DNA from: Heliocybe sulcata
Taxonomy: Eukaryota > Basidiomycota > Agaricomycetes > Gloeophyllales > Gloeophyllaceae
Assembly (NCBI GenBank): GCA_004369045.1
Contig: ML213521.1
Span: forward strand, 81,826-145,825
Length of the DNA: 64,000 nucleotides
Reading direction: 5' to 3'
The position numbers were made by a program, and so were the translations under genes. Below are positions 1 through 13,139 of this stretch, one piece after another; position 1 is the stretch's first letter; the number at the start of each line of letters is the position of its first letter. The notes below the pieces were generated by a model, which saw only the letters and a program-made list of their open reading frames with translations, ran no database searches and was not told the DNA's origin.

Positions 1-280
1 GACCCGAGTAAGGGCGGGGCGGCGCACATGTGGAGGGAGGTGTGGGACGAGGAGGTGTCAAGGATTTACGCGGAGGTGCTCAGTAAGTGGATGGTGTGTT
101 CTCTGGTGGTGGACGTATAGTTGAGAATCTGTTGCAGAGGCCGACGAGCCGAGATACGGGTATGTCTCGTACAAGAGCTACAAGAAGGCTTTGCACAACT
201 CTCAGAAACCGAAGAACAAGTATGCTGGGTATGGGGACAAATATGTTGGACAGGGAGACAGGCCTCCGATGCCTGTGTGA
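1..280 (+). CDS. 3' end of an unrecognised protein (partial, runs off the left edge)
   Basis: Frame 1 from the first base reads through residues such as HMWREVWDEEVSRIYAEVL. An intron with a GTAAGT donor at 83 and a TTGCAG acceptor ending at 137 restores a coherent frame, giving a basic, tyrosine- and lysine-rich tail that includes RYGYVSYKSYKKALHNSQ and ends in GDRPPMPV before a TGA at 278-280. Reading straight through the intron gives a stop at 120. The choice of splice rests on the composition of the tail, which looks protein-like, whereas the other frames do not. I do not recognise the family. The start and most of the protein lie outside the window. Confidence 0.55.
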
Positions 281-945
281 TTATTGCAGCCTGTGCTCGT
301 CCATGCTTCGCCCGGTCGTTTTTCGTCATGGTGTTGTAATTGCTCGCAATGGACCTCTGAGGTCTTCGGGGGCGCTCGTTCGCTCGTTCGCTTAATCTTT
401 GCTAGGCCTCCGCATGCTGGCGTGGTACTCATGCCAAATCATCAGTAATATTCAGAAGCAATAGCGTTTCTGTTACCTGGTGCAGACATATAATTAGCCT
501 GAGTCGAGCTGCGTCTTATCGTGATCTGGGGAGCCCAAATAACTATAGGCCAGATGCTGCAACAAAAGAATTCATACTGTGAGTCCGGGAAAGCAGCTTC
601 GACGTCCCACCCTCACAAGGTCGCTTCCATCGCACCCAAGTATTGTCTAACCAGCCACACAATGAGGCAAATATACACAAATTTCCACCCTCTCAGTCAC
701 GTGGTAACCTGTCCACGGACGCGTCTTGCAACTTAACGGCGTCGAGGCCACCGCCCACCGTATCCCCAGCATAGTCTGTGGCTACATAACAACGTTTGCC
801 AGGACGAGGATATCTGAGTCTTAGGCTATATACGACGAAATTGGCGATATAAAGTGCTCTTCTGTACGTTTACCTGTCTTGCTATCACTGCTCTCGACTT
901 ACGCCGGTGTGGCCACCAACCAGGCATCTACCTTGACGGTTCACT
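281..945. other. Intergenic region, NIC96 promoter side
   Basis: No gene is supported here; the short open frames lack family features. It should hold the 3' UTR of the left partial gene and the promoter of NIC96. A CACGTG E-box lies at 698-703, about 245 bp before the NIC96 start. Confidence 0.5.
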
Positions 946-3900
946 ATGGCAGCAGACTTATCCTCTCTACTCACGTCCTCGAAGGCTCTTACCTCACATC
1001 TATCAAAACCCGACTTGCCCTCGGTCAACCTTTCGTTGGACCAGATCGAGGCGCAGTCGCGCCGCCTTGTATCTAAAAGACCACGGACAGGCGGGGATAA
1101 TGATCGAGCGTGGGTCCTAGACGTTCCTTCTGAAAGTCCTAGAATACACGTGTCTTTCACAGAAATTACCTGCTCGCGCAAGCTCACGTCGACGCACCCG
1201 CTCTCGGTGCCTCGATTGCCCACTTCAACCCGTCTACTACCTTCTCTCCACTGTCCGCACTGCAAGATACCGATGTCTCCGGCTTTCTACGGCAAGCACA
1301 TGAACAGAACCTCATCTCTACGATTGAGGAAGGGAGGAGACAGACACAAGCTGAATTCTACCGTGTGCTGGAAGAGAGAGGACGGAGGGACTGGGAGGCG
1401 CGGAAAAAGAGAGTCTTTGAGGAATTGGGCGGGAGACTGGGTGGGGAAGGAGGCACGTCGCTGGGTATGAGTATGATGGAAGGCAAGAAAGGTGGCCTGG
1501 GAAGGAGTGTCTTGGGGGTGAGCGCGCCACTCTCGTTATTTGAGAAACCAGCGATGCTGATGGAGGGCCGTGTAGGCGAGCACATCAGGCCCCGCACCGA
1601 ACATGCACATGCAGACCAAGATGCTAGCGTATGACCACGTCATCGCAGACCTGAATGCTGCTCGCCTTCGTGGCGAGTCGTATCCCGTCATCCACGCCCT
1701 CGAGGATGCAACACGGTCCATGAATCAAGACGTATGTTCTCAGTTTCAGCAATGTATTTCTCACTTTATTTATACGCGCTCTGCAGCCCACTACCCAGCA
1801 AATCGCCCAAAACTTCTCTCTCCTCTCCAAAATCACCAAAGAACCTGCCACCCTTCCTCCTCTCGAGCACCCTTCCGCACATATCCTCAACACACCTCTG
1901 TTTGAGCGCAAGTATGCTAGAGTTTACCTCGGCGAGGGTGATTCGCGAGAATCTGTCGGTTTGCGAAAGCAGATCGCACGGGGCGCGATGCAAGCGCTGG
2001 AGGAGCAGTATTGGGATGTCATTGAGAAGACAGTGCAGGCCAGGCCGATGGAGGCCCGGCTAGGTGGTGATCCGAGTATCACGAATAGGGTGCGCGCGTT
2101 CTTGTTGGTGAGGTACTATAGAGGAGGAGAGTGGCAGGAGAGAATCGAGGTTCGTACTCGATGATTGGGTTCCGTCCTTGATCCTTCGGAATGACAAATT
2201 GATTGGTGCCTGTAGCTTGTAGGTGGTCAGCCACTGTGGGCGAAACTCTTCTTCCTCGTGCGAACTGGGCATATGCAAGAGGCGCTCGCGGAGGTTACGC
2301 AGCAGCAGCACCTCGTCGAGCGGCACGAAGCCAGCTTTGTAAGTCACTTTCGGGTATGGGTTGAATCCCCCGACCAAAGGCAAGTCTCAAGTTTCCCATC
2401 TCCCAGTGGCCTGCTGTTGATGTCAGATCCGTTCTGTGTGTAGCCTCCCAAAAGCCCATCGAGACCATCTACAATCGGTCTACAACGCGCACATGCTGCA
2501 CAGCACGAGTGACCCGTTCAAGCTCGCGCTGTACAAACTTATGGGCAAGCTTGATCCCGGCCGGCGCAACGTCCCTTTAGTAACTACCACCACAGAAGAC
2601 TGGCTTTGGTATCAGTTGGCTATGGTCTGTACTGTTTATGGTATGCATTCTGCGAGGCTGAATGTTGCGCTTTTGTGCAGATTGACGAGGAGCAGTTGGG
2701 AGGTCTGGGTGCTCTCGCGGAAGTCCTTCTTAGCTATGGTGAGCGACATTTCGAGGGCCCGGCGGGACAGAAGGGCGTCAAGAGAGGCGTGTGGGCGGGA
2801 GTGTTGCTCATGGTCGGGGAGTTCGAGCGGGTACGCGACACCTTACTAGAACTTCTGGAATTCGCTTATGAGCGTGCTAACGGATCTGGTATTGTAGGCT
2901 GTTACGGCGCTTTGGGAACACGAAGAGACGGAAATCGAGGCCGTGCATATGGCGATCGCCCTTGCGTACCATGGGTTGCTGCGAGTGGCTCCTAGGGCGG
3001 AGACGTCGGACACAACTCCTCGTGAGCTTTATCAAATCAGTCAACTGTTATTATTATATTCACATACCCGCATCTGAATTACAGTTGTCCTCTCGCCAGT
3101 AACTTCCCCTGCCCTCAGTCTTTCCACGCTCATCTGGCGCTATGTTCGCCAGTTTGTGCGCATCGATGCGAAGGAGGCGCTGCAGTACATCTACTGTATC
3201 CCTCTCAGCTCGGACCAGGGCGATGGTGTAGGGCGGGAGCAGCTCGAGACGGCTTGGGATCTGATTCGGCGGACCATTGTACTGGCGAATACGGGCCCTG
3301 CATGGGAGGAGCTTGTGGGTGGGTTCAGGGCCGATGGGACGAGATTCGTAAGTCGTTTTGTGTCTGCAGCTAGGATAAGATGGCTGATAGGAGGGGCTGG
3401 ACAGAGCGGCCTGATCGAACAAGGCGCTACGCTTCTGAAGCTATGGGACAGCAAAGAGTTCAACGAGCAGATCCTCGTGCGCGCTGCGCGGCAGGCAGAA
3501 GAGAACGATCGCATCGCGGAGGCCATCAAGCTGTACAACTTGGCCGGCGAGTACGGTACGGTAGTCGCCTGTCTGGCGCAGGCTCTGGGCAACAGTGTCG
3601 CAAGTGCACAAGGAGATAAGGCGCTGGAGCAGACTGCGGGCGAGATTCTGAGGCATTATGAGAGGACGAATAAGGCGGCGGGTAAGGATCGGGAGGCGGT
3701 GGTGCGGCTGCTGAGGATCAGAGAGGCCATGGGGGCGAAGGAGGCGGGCAGGCCGGAGGTTGCGCTTGAGGTGAGCAGAGCAGGTCGGACATGGCTTAGG
3801 CTAGAGACTGATTTGTTCTGGGCTTCTCTTTCAGATCATGGAGGGCATGGAGCTAGTACCTCTGGATGGGGACGTTGCGAAGATCACCAAGAGGGCGGAG

Positions 3901-4237
3901 GAGTTCAAGGACCTGCACGAGGCCCTGCAGCGGAACTTGCATACGTACCTGGTGCTGGTTGTGGATGCTCTGGCTGCGGCACATCAGAAGGTGAAGAACT
4001 CGGTGGCTCCGGAGGCAACCAAGAAAACTGTAAGTGCTCATACTGCAAGATCGCAGCCTGATCTGCTCTCTTGTATGATGACTGGCTGACTGATTTGGAC
4101 GTTTTTCTGCGCAGCAACTGGCATCTCTGCGGAGGAAATCGAGGTCACTGATAATGTTTGCTGGGATGCTGAAGTATCGGATGTCGCCGGATGTGTACTC
4201 ATACTTGGCGAGAGTCGATGTTGAGATTGCTCTGTAG
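946..4237 (+). CDS. NIC96: Nucleoporin Nic96/Nup93 (inner ring scaffold of the nuclear pore)
   Basis: This is the linker nucleoporin of the nuclear pore inner ring; in the family the N-terminal helices bind the Nsp1 channel complex and the C-terminal alpha-solenoid builds the scaffold. The N-terminus has the family pattern LPSVNLSLDQIEAQSRRL. Exon 1 ends near 1108; a first intron (GTGGGT to TTTCACAG) joins it to NYLLAQAHVDA. A helical segment with EFYRVLEERGRRDWEARKKR follows. Many short introns break the solenoid, with long recognisable exons at 3156-3780 (for example ALQYIYCIPLSSDQG and YASEA/LLKLWDSKEFNEQILVR) and 3838-4030. The last exon ends in KYRMSPDVYSYLARVDVEIAL and TAG at 4235-4237. 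The ATG at 946 begins MAADLSSLL, as expected for the short leader before the first helix. Exact internal splice sites are partly inferred. Confidence 0.9.
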
Positions 4238-4533
4238 TATCTAGCTTTGTTGTACCATGCTCGATGTCTCTCCTATGTGCTTGCATCATACATGCGGGCT
4301 TCATTTTCCACTAGTATGACTCTGGCTCGTACTGCGCCCTGCGGCGCTCACTGCGGGCTGCGGGACTGACGCTCCTCGCGTGCGATCTGAGCTCTACGCT
4401 TTCAGGGCTTTACTGGTGGCTATCGTTGGTGTTACGTGTGCACTGGAAGTCATGCTTTAAAGCCAAATGCGTTACTTCGCCGCGCTCGGCCTTTCTTAAC
4501 TTGACCTCTCTATCAGCCGTCCGACTTACAGTG

Positions 4534-7270
4534 ATGTACAGAGGCAGACGATCCAAGCGCCCAGCAGGGAAGGGTACCTTCAATCCTGATGCTGCCACAG
4601 TGAAGCACTCGAGACTGGGGATATGGGAGCTGTACGAAGAGGTCAACCCATCACAGACGTTCGTCCAGGTCCCCTCGAAGTTCAAGGAGTATCGAGAATA
4701 TGCGGAATGCCTTCCGTATGTTTGGAGGATGTTCAGAGATATCCTGACACTTCAGGATTGCCATATGCTCCTTGTTCTGTATGGAGTTGTCACTGCATTG
4801 GCAGCTCTCGTTCCCGCAGTATCTTTATGGTGAGTGTTCTGTATCCCAACTCCTTGATGTTCGGTGACTGAGAGATTCGCTAGGTTTTCCGCTCAGTTAC
4901 TGACAATCGTATGCCAACTCTGCATGACTACGCATACGTGGAACTGAGCACGCGTCTTCAGGTTCAAGTTGCGGTCGACACACGAACAGTCGACAAACAG
5001 CTCCTGTTCCGTATTGCTGGAGGACGTATCGCATGCGCCTTGGCTGAGCGTGTGTTCAGGCATCTCCAGAACATCGTTGCGACACCACTCCAAGCGCGGG
5101 TAAAGCGCTTCTACGCTCTGCACATCTTTCACGCACTTGCCCGCTTAGATTTGCCCACGTATGAAGACACGAGTGTGCAGCGGCAGATTGAAGCCAGTTA
5201 TTCTCGGTCTGGCAATGGACCGGCCTGGGATGTGATCAGGACTTCTGCAGGCCTAGCGTCGATAGTGATGCAAATAGTCTCTCAACTAACAGTGCTTATA
5301 GCAGTATTGCGAGAACAGCCGGAGGGCGCCCTTCTCACAACTATCGCTCTAGTGCAGACCACATTTGAATACCTGAGCTTGAAACATATGGTCATCCCTC
5401 CCATGAGTGGTGAGTACCGTAGTCGAGCTAATGTTCTCTGTTGATTGGAAACCGAATTCGTACAGTTTGGGCGGCAACCACACAAAGCGATGATTATGTA
5501 CGGATGGAAGGCCTAAAGCGCCTTGTCAACAATAGCGAACATCGTAAAGAGATTGTCGCCGGTAATCTGGGCGAGTATCTCACTGAGGGTATGTGGATCC
5601 ACTCAATGTCCGATTCTTTCAAGTCATATATGCTGTTCGTAGAGTACCGGAGGCTTAGCAAACAAGTCGGAGATCATGCGATGGACTTCTGGGAAACAAA
5701 AAGATACTACGAAAGTCGGGCTTTCCTGAAGCTCACAAGCCTCCTGCAAACAATAGTCGGTGAAGTGCCGCTTGTAAGTGGTCATGCTATTCTACGTTAA
5801 CATACTTACAAGTTATGAGTAGGTCGCTTTTAGCCTCCGCGCAGTGCAATACCCAGCCAGTATCCCTATTTCCTTGGCATCCCTCAACTTATTGCGGCAG
5901 ACCGTTCAGGGTTTTGCGTTTAGCCTGCTCTCTCTGCTGGATCAATCAGATTCCTTTGGCGTCCAGATAGCAGATATCAAGAAACTGTATGAAATTGAGA
6001 ACATTGCGAATCATGTGGCTGATGGCACTGAGCAATTCCCCGTGGATGACATTGCGCCAGAGACGGGAGTGTCGATAGAATTCAGGTATAGCTTTCTGTC
6101 ATACATCTTGGCCGGACTCCCATGAGATGGTCTTCAGGAACGTCTCCTTCAAATATCCGAGCTCGGAGAAGCATGCCCTGCGCAATGTCTCCTTCACTAT
6201 CCGCCCGGGACAGCTCTGTGTACGTGCGTCTCACGATCTATTCCTAACTACGCTCATGAGATACGTAGGTCATCGTCGGATCTAACGGATCCGGCAAAAG
6301 TACGATCTTGAAGCTGATGACTCGCCTTTACGAACCGACAGAAGGTTCCATTTTTATCAATGGTAAGGATATACGGGACCTTCAGTTGGCGGACCTCAGA
6401 CGGCGGATATCTGTGCTTTTCCAAGATTATACGCATTTTCCTTTATCAGTCAGTGCTCTCCCGTTATATGCATGACTGTCAAGTCTTACACGGCCGGCAG
6501 ATCAAAGACAATATTGCACTCGGCAATCCTGAATTCGCGAACGACGACGAAAAGATTATGGAGGCTGCAAGACTTGGAGGCGCTGCGGACATCATCAAAG
6601 AGCTACCGGAGGGCCTGGACACTTACTTAAACCGTCCGGTCCGTGATTACTATTCTCCCATGCCAGAGGGAACCAAAACACTCTTTGGAAGAAAGGTGGA
6701 TTACGGTCGCGTGCGGGGTGCTGGGGGGATGAAGGCACAGAGCACCACGTCGCTTAGCGGCGGACAGATGCAAAGGCTTGCTGTGTGAGTGAGACCTCTG
6801 TTTCCTTGATCAAGCGTGATATTGAGAACTGCCCGCTCAGATCGCGAACCTTCATGCGATCCATAATGTCTGATGAATCAGGAGCGGGAGTAGGACTACT
6901 CTTATTCGACGAACCCAGTGCTTCCTTAGATCCCGCCGCTGAGCACGGTAGGTCCTACTTCTAGGACGTGGCTACGGTATCACTGAGCGGGCCATTCCCA
7001 GACTTGTTCGAACGCTTGAGACAACTACGTGGCCAAAAGACGATGCTGTTCTCGTCTCATCGCTTCGGAAACCTCACTCGCCACGCAGATCTGCTCCTGT
7101 ACGGCTCGCTTTAGGCTGTATTTCTTCTGTCTCATCAGCTACTAACAATTCTTGGAAGGTATATCAACAACTCTGTGGTCGAGGAGTCCGGCACCCATGA
7201 TGAACTGCTGAAGAAGGACGGGGGTTATGCACATATTTGGAAGCTTCAGGCTCAAGCATTCCTATCTTGA
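4534..7270 (+). CDS. Half-size ABC transporter (one membrane domain, one ATPase)
   Basis: The N-terminal half is hydrophobic and helical (for example [22 protein letters not shown]), consistent with an ABC membrane domain. The ATPase half has a Walker A motif ([10 protein letters not shown] near 6280), a Q-loop ([11 protein letters not shown]), the ABC signature [11 protein letters not shown] (near 6755), Walker B with [13 protein letters not shown] (near 6900) and an H-loop histidine in [18 protein letters not shown]. It ends KLQAQAFLS with TGA at 7268-7270. An in-frame ATG at 4426 would add 36 residues; 4534 ([14 protein letters not shown]) looks the more natural start. Between Q-loop and signature there is an unusually long stretch ([16 protein letters not shown] through YGRVRGAGG). 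The substrate cannot be told from sequence. Exons are joined by about 10 short introns, some inferred. Confidence 0.8.
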
Positions 7271-8811
7271 GCTAGATATCTGGACCAGTGGGTATAGGAA
7301 GCTGGTCAGTATACTACTGATATCCATCGGTGTTCCTCGGAGTGAGTGTTCGCACGCGGGGGAGGGGTACATCCTAGTAATCCGTCTGATTTTTTTTTTG
7401 ATCTCTCTCGTTGTGGATAGGTCGACTAGTGCACATGGGTTATTTGATTCATTATCTTGATTCCATGAGGGAAAGCCGCTGTCATAACGGTATTGCCTTC
7501 ACTGAGTGTCGGTGTAGTCCAAGGAAAGGCCGCCTGTCGCACATCGGATCAGGCACGGAAGAACAGCCGACTTGGTGCTAAGGCAAGGCAGCGTTCCTGA
7601 AGAGGGGATCGTAGGGTGGTTAACGGCTGTTTCTGCGCGTCCTTAAGCTTGTAAGATGGCTTGGTGTACATGAACTAAAAGCAAGAACGACCCCATGAAA
7701 CGATGTAGATTCCCGCTTGAGGATGGAGGTGTAACGAGAGTGTGCCACGAATCGCGTCTGCCAGGAGTAAGATCGTCCTGAGCTATCAGCGAAAGGTCTG
7801 AGTTGTCGAGAGCATCTGAATGTTTCGAGCATCTGAAGGGCAGCATTGTGGCAAATCGAGCTCAAGTCGACGTTGTAGAGCCAGGAAGTTCCGGCGGACT
7901 GGGTTTGGTGTGCGGATCCTTACTCGATCTGCATTATCACTGTCAAATTGAAACTAGGCCTCGTCACTTGAACATTACTGCTGCCGAAGATGGTGTTGAC
8001 TTGCTGGGATCCTATGTCCGCCTGACCATTTGATTCAGAGGCTCCGAGCTTCCCTTCTTCCCGCGCTGCAATGGACATATCCAGCGTTCCAATGGTGGCA
8101 GCAGCATATGTGGGGAAGCACACCGAACCCGGAGTTTTGCCATGGCATCCATTTCTGATCAGGTAGTGCAGGTCCACCGCGGTCTTTCGTACTTCCAGTG
8201 GGGGGTTCAAACACGTGGATGTTTCTGACCATTATTTCAGTTCCATAATAGGTGGTGGAAAGAGTACCGAATCAGCTGCAAGCACCTGCGTATCCGTAGG
8301 AAGGGGCGGTTTGAAGTAGGGTGCTGAACTCGGTAAGAACAACGGGTGGCAGCCGGTTGCTGGACGCGGCATATGCATGAAGCAGGACATCATCCTAGGG
8401 CGAGTCCCGCTGCCTACAAGGGCTCCAAAGAGTTCGTCCAACAGCTTGCATTCATGGAGTTAAAGCAAGGAGGAGCAGGCCGCATATGCGAACTTCTCCT
8501 TGAGGATCTGCAGGCGCGCCACGAGAACGGGTTTTGCCAGCAAGAAGAGATATCCGACCCCAGTGGCCAGAAAAAGCGCCTCACAAACGAGCAGCGAGCG
8601 ACGTAGACAGCCGCAGTTCCGAATGTCGAGAGGTCATAGAAGAAATATTGCAGGAGGTAAATTGCAACGCGATATATCGTGTTCGGACTTTGAAATGGAG
8701 TCGGGCGGCTGGCAGTGCTACGCCCGGTGTAACCACTACACCCTCCTCTATCACTGCTAGCCGCCCGCTCGATTACTTCCATCTGGCCACTGCTGTTCTT
8801 CACAACCAGGT
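7271..8811. other. 1.5-kb region without a confident gene
   Basis: This lies between the ABC transporter and the Rab gene. Open frames exist on both strands but none shows a known family. On the minus strand between about 8750 and 8440, different frames contain hydrophobic runs (IYRVAIYLLQYFFYDL, then LFLATGVGYLFLLAKPVLV) that could be exons of a small membrane protein, but I could not join them into a convincing model. A run of ten T bases sits near 7390. The right part should contain the SEC4 promoter and 5' UTR. Confidence 0.4.
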
Positions 8812-9721
<910 letters not shown>

Positions 9722-9922
9722 ACGCCTTCGTACATACTGCAGTACATTCACATCAACCTGGAGTTGCTCGTCTTCCTGTCCAGTATCCGCTGTCCACCCT
9801 CTGCGACTCGTTCATCTCTCACAACATACATAGGCTGCTTGTTTGCTATACTTCCACTGTAATGCATTTGTCATGGACTTGGGGAACTGACGGAAATACA
9901 GACAGCAAGATAATGAATCGCC

Positions 9923-12796
9923 TCATATCGGCACAGATAGATTCCAGTTGCCTCCCCACCATCGCTTGATACGCTCGCCACCCCACTCTTCATATTCCTC
10001 TCGGGTTACACTGACCTTGCTGAGCTCATCCGTCCTCGCAAAATCCGCCATTCCGCGCCATGCATCGAGACTGGGATCCAAGGCTGACTTGACATCCAGC
10101 GTCATCTCAGGCGGAAGGATGGGTCGCGGTGTGTAGTGAACTCTCGACTGCAACCCAGGTAGACGAGAAGGCGTTCCTGTCAAGAACACGTTCTATGTTC
10201 TCTCATCAGTGATGTCCCGACATCCTCAAGCTAGGATGCTTACTTGGACCATCTTGCCTTTTTCGGCGTCCGAGAACCGTGCCAATACGTTTTGCAGAAC
10301 CTCTCCCAGACCTGCTGAATCGACGCCAGCCATGTTTGGGGAGAACCATGTCTCGCAGACACGCCACCGTTCCACGTTCAAATGCACTCTACTCCGCCCT
10401 TAATTACGAAATATCTGTCAGCTATTGCACACGTCGTTAACGTAGTAAGCAAGCACTCACCTTCTAGGTTACCCTCCTCGTAGAGAGGCTTGAATGCCGA
10501 AAGAAGTGCCGACCGTTGAGACGAGATAGATGCATGTGTATTTTCCGTCGTGAAACTGGGGTCATGCAAGAGCAGCTTAGCTTCAATCGTCTGCAACAGG
10601 TTAAGATCGTCCTCTTCATCGGAAGACGTTGCTGCCGTATTCTATACGTCCGTTCATCATTTATGGTCCTGCGATTCAACTGTTAACTCACTATTTGGCG
10701 ATATATAGCCCAGTCTGCGTCATCCGCGCCGAACATGTCCTCTGCGCAGAATTAAACTTAGGTAGGAGACAATCGGCAATAGGCACCGGTACATACCCGC
10801 CCCTGCTTTTCGACGCTTCTTCGGTACCCTGTCGTCAGCGGCTAGATTCGCGATGCTCTTCATCCTCGCCTGCGCAGCAGCACTCTTCCGGTCGCTGAGC
10901 TCGATCTTCTTCCTTGCTCGCCCTTTCATCTTGTTCATTAAGTTCTGAAATGATTGTTGTCAGGAAACCAACTGAGGCACCGACATAGACTAGGGATACA
11001 TACCTCGTGCTGGTTGCGCAATCTGCCCGTCCAGCCCACCAGGTCCCTTTCCCGGTCTTCATCATCCATCCTCACCTCAGCCTCGCGCTCCTCCTTCTCG
11101 CGCTCCTTCTCGCGTCTTGCTCTTGCTCGAGCTTCGAAACCAGCCTTCATGAGCCTTTGTTTCTTCTTCTCCTTTAGGCTTTCTTCGTCCAACTTGGCAA
11201 ATTCAGCATGTAAATTTGACTGGTTAGAAGCAGATGTTTACCTCTTCGTCCGGCACGTCAACCAGAGGAAAAGAGGGTTCTTCTTCCTGTATACCGGTTG
11301 GCACTTGGACAGTGGCAGATGATCCGTGCACTTACGACAACCGACTCTGTGTCCTCCGCTTCCTTCTTCTTCGCCTTCTTCAAGTCTGTTTCAAGCTTCT
11401 TGATAGATGCATCAAGGGCAGCTTCGCCCTCGATTCCCTCCTCTTCTAAGGCAGCCTATCCAGTCCGCAGTTAGTCCTATGGCGGGGCGTGTTCTAGGTG
11501 TGGTGCTGACCAGCCACTCCTTCTTAGTCTGCTGCTCCCTTCGTTCGCGTAATGCAATCAGCTCCTGCAAATCGACCTCCTTCTGCGCCAGCTGCATGCC
11601 ACATTATGAGCACACATATGGATATTCATTGGATCCCACAAATCTCACCTTCTCCAATCGATTCCGCGCTGCCATCTCTTGTAGCTTCCTCCCTTGCTCC
11701 TTCCGCTTCTCCGCAATCCTCGCCAACTCCTCTTCAGTCTTCTCCTCAGCCACGGGTACACTGAAGGGGAACTGCACTATGCGCTCGACGGCACGCAGCT
11801 CCAGGGGATCTTTCAGCTTTCTGAGCAGCGCTGGGTAATCGGTAGCAAATTCACATAGGTTTTGGAGCATCCACTGTAAGAGCATGAGCCTAGTCATAGA
11901 GGCAGGGCGGTCATTTCACACGCACACTGGATTGCACTGTGGTCACTCGAGTGGGAAACGACGGGTACTTCAGCTGTACTAGCTTCAGCATGTATTCGCT
12001 GGCCTGCGAAGCTCCCCACGGTATCCTAGGCAATGTCAAGGACGTGCAATGGGTCGGAAGGCACACGAGGACTCACCGTTGCGCGTGGCTCATAATGCTT
12101 TGGCCACAAAGGATAGGTACAACAGAGGTGGATGCCGTATTAAACGATATGACCAAACCGTCGGATTTGAAAGGACTTGATGGTGGAGGCAGATTGTTAT
12201 GATAATACGACATCACAGAGTCCACGCAGTATGCGAGCGAGGGGACCGAGTACAACTCGAACATCAGTTCAGACGTTACTCAACAATGAAAGATATCAGC
12301 TTCCAAATAATGCATGGCGTACGGTCATACTCACGAGCTCTTGAGTGCAAAGGCGAACTGAGTCTCTCGGTCATTAGCACCGGATGCTCAACGTTCGGCG
12401 TATCTATCCCCAGCTGCACAAACGCATAATCCAGCGCATGCTCCTACCTCCTCACCCGTCAATTCCTTCTCATTATTTACAGCTATAACGACTCACCAGT
12501 GCATCAAAGTTCAACAACACATCCCCCTCCCACCCGGTCCTCGCCTGCGCCTTCGCCCCGCTTTCCACATCGACACCCTCGCCAAACAGCAGCACTGGCT
12601 TATTGTGCTTCCTCTCCTTATACTTCGAGATCACATTCGGGCCCGCACGCGGTTCCCTCGAAGTCGCGAAACCCCATCTCAGCGTTGTCGAGCCATTATC
12701 AATGACAAGAGGCGTCCCGCTGCCGCGGTACTCGTCGTACGAGGCGGGCGTACGGACCGTCGGCGGCGAGGGCGTCGGCAGACGAGTTACATTCAT
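9923..12796 (-). CDS. ARP5: Actin-related protein Arp5 (INO80 chromatin remodelling complex)
   Basis: Arp5 works with Ies6 in the INO80 complex in nucleosome sliding. The N-terminus carries the actin-fold nucleotide region (TPLVIDNGSTTLRWGFATS) followed by NVISKYKERKHNKPVLLFGE, which is characteristic of Arp5. The middle has the large charged insertion typical of Arp5, including KEREKEEREAEVRMDDEDRE and EELARIAEKRKEQGRKLQEM, and YPALLRKLKDPLELRAVERI. The C-terminus resumes the actin fold and ends with EEYEEWGGERIKRWWGGN and WNLSVPI, with TGA at 9923-9925. The ATG at 12796 (MNVTRLPTPSPP) is the first ATG in frame; the codon 15 bases upstream is TTG. About 12 short introns are present. The 3' end converges with SEC4 across about 200 bp. 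Confidence 0.92.
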
Positions 12797-13139
12797 TGTG
12801 GTGAGACGCAAAGCTCAAGGCTAAGACCGAGGCAGGCCCGAGAATACTCATAGCATGTTCATTCACTGATCAAAGATGTACTTGAGCCGAAATGGAGGTG
12901 ACAAGGATAGTTCAGCCACAGACGCGATTCGATTCGATTCTTCCACTCCTGACATTACGCAGATTATACATCAGTCTACAGATACTATGTGCAGAAACGA
13001 TACATATCAAAGCATGAATACATTATGCAAGACAGCGCGTCGAAAACTGAGGGTAACGTGGTTGTTGAGAACAAGTTCGAATGCAAATGTGATGTGCGAG
13101 TTGGAGTGGAGAGGTATCCTGATAATAGTTCAGTCTAGT
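12797..13139. other. Intergenic, ARP5 promoter and DOT1 3' region
   Basis: Both flanking genes are on the minus strand, so this holds the promoter of ARP5 and the terminator of DOT1. The sequence is AT-richer than its neighbours and I see no gene in it. Confidence 0.5.
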
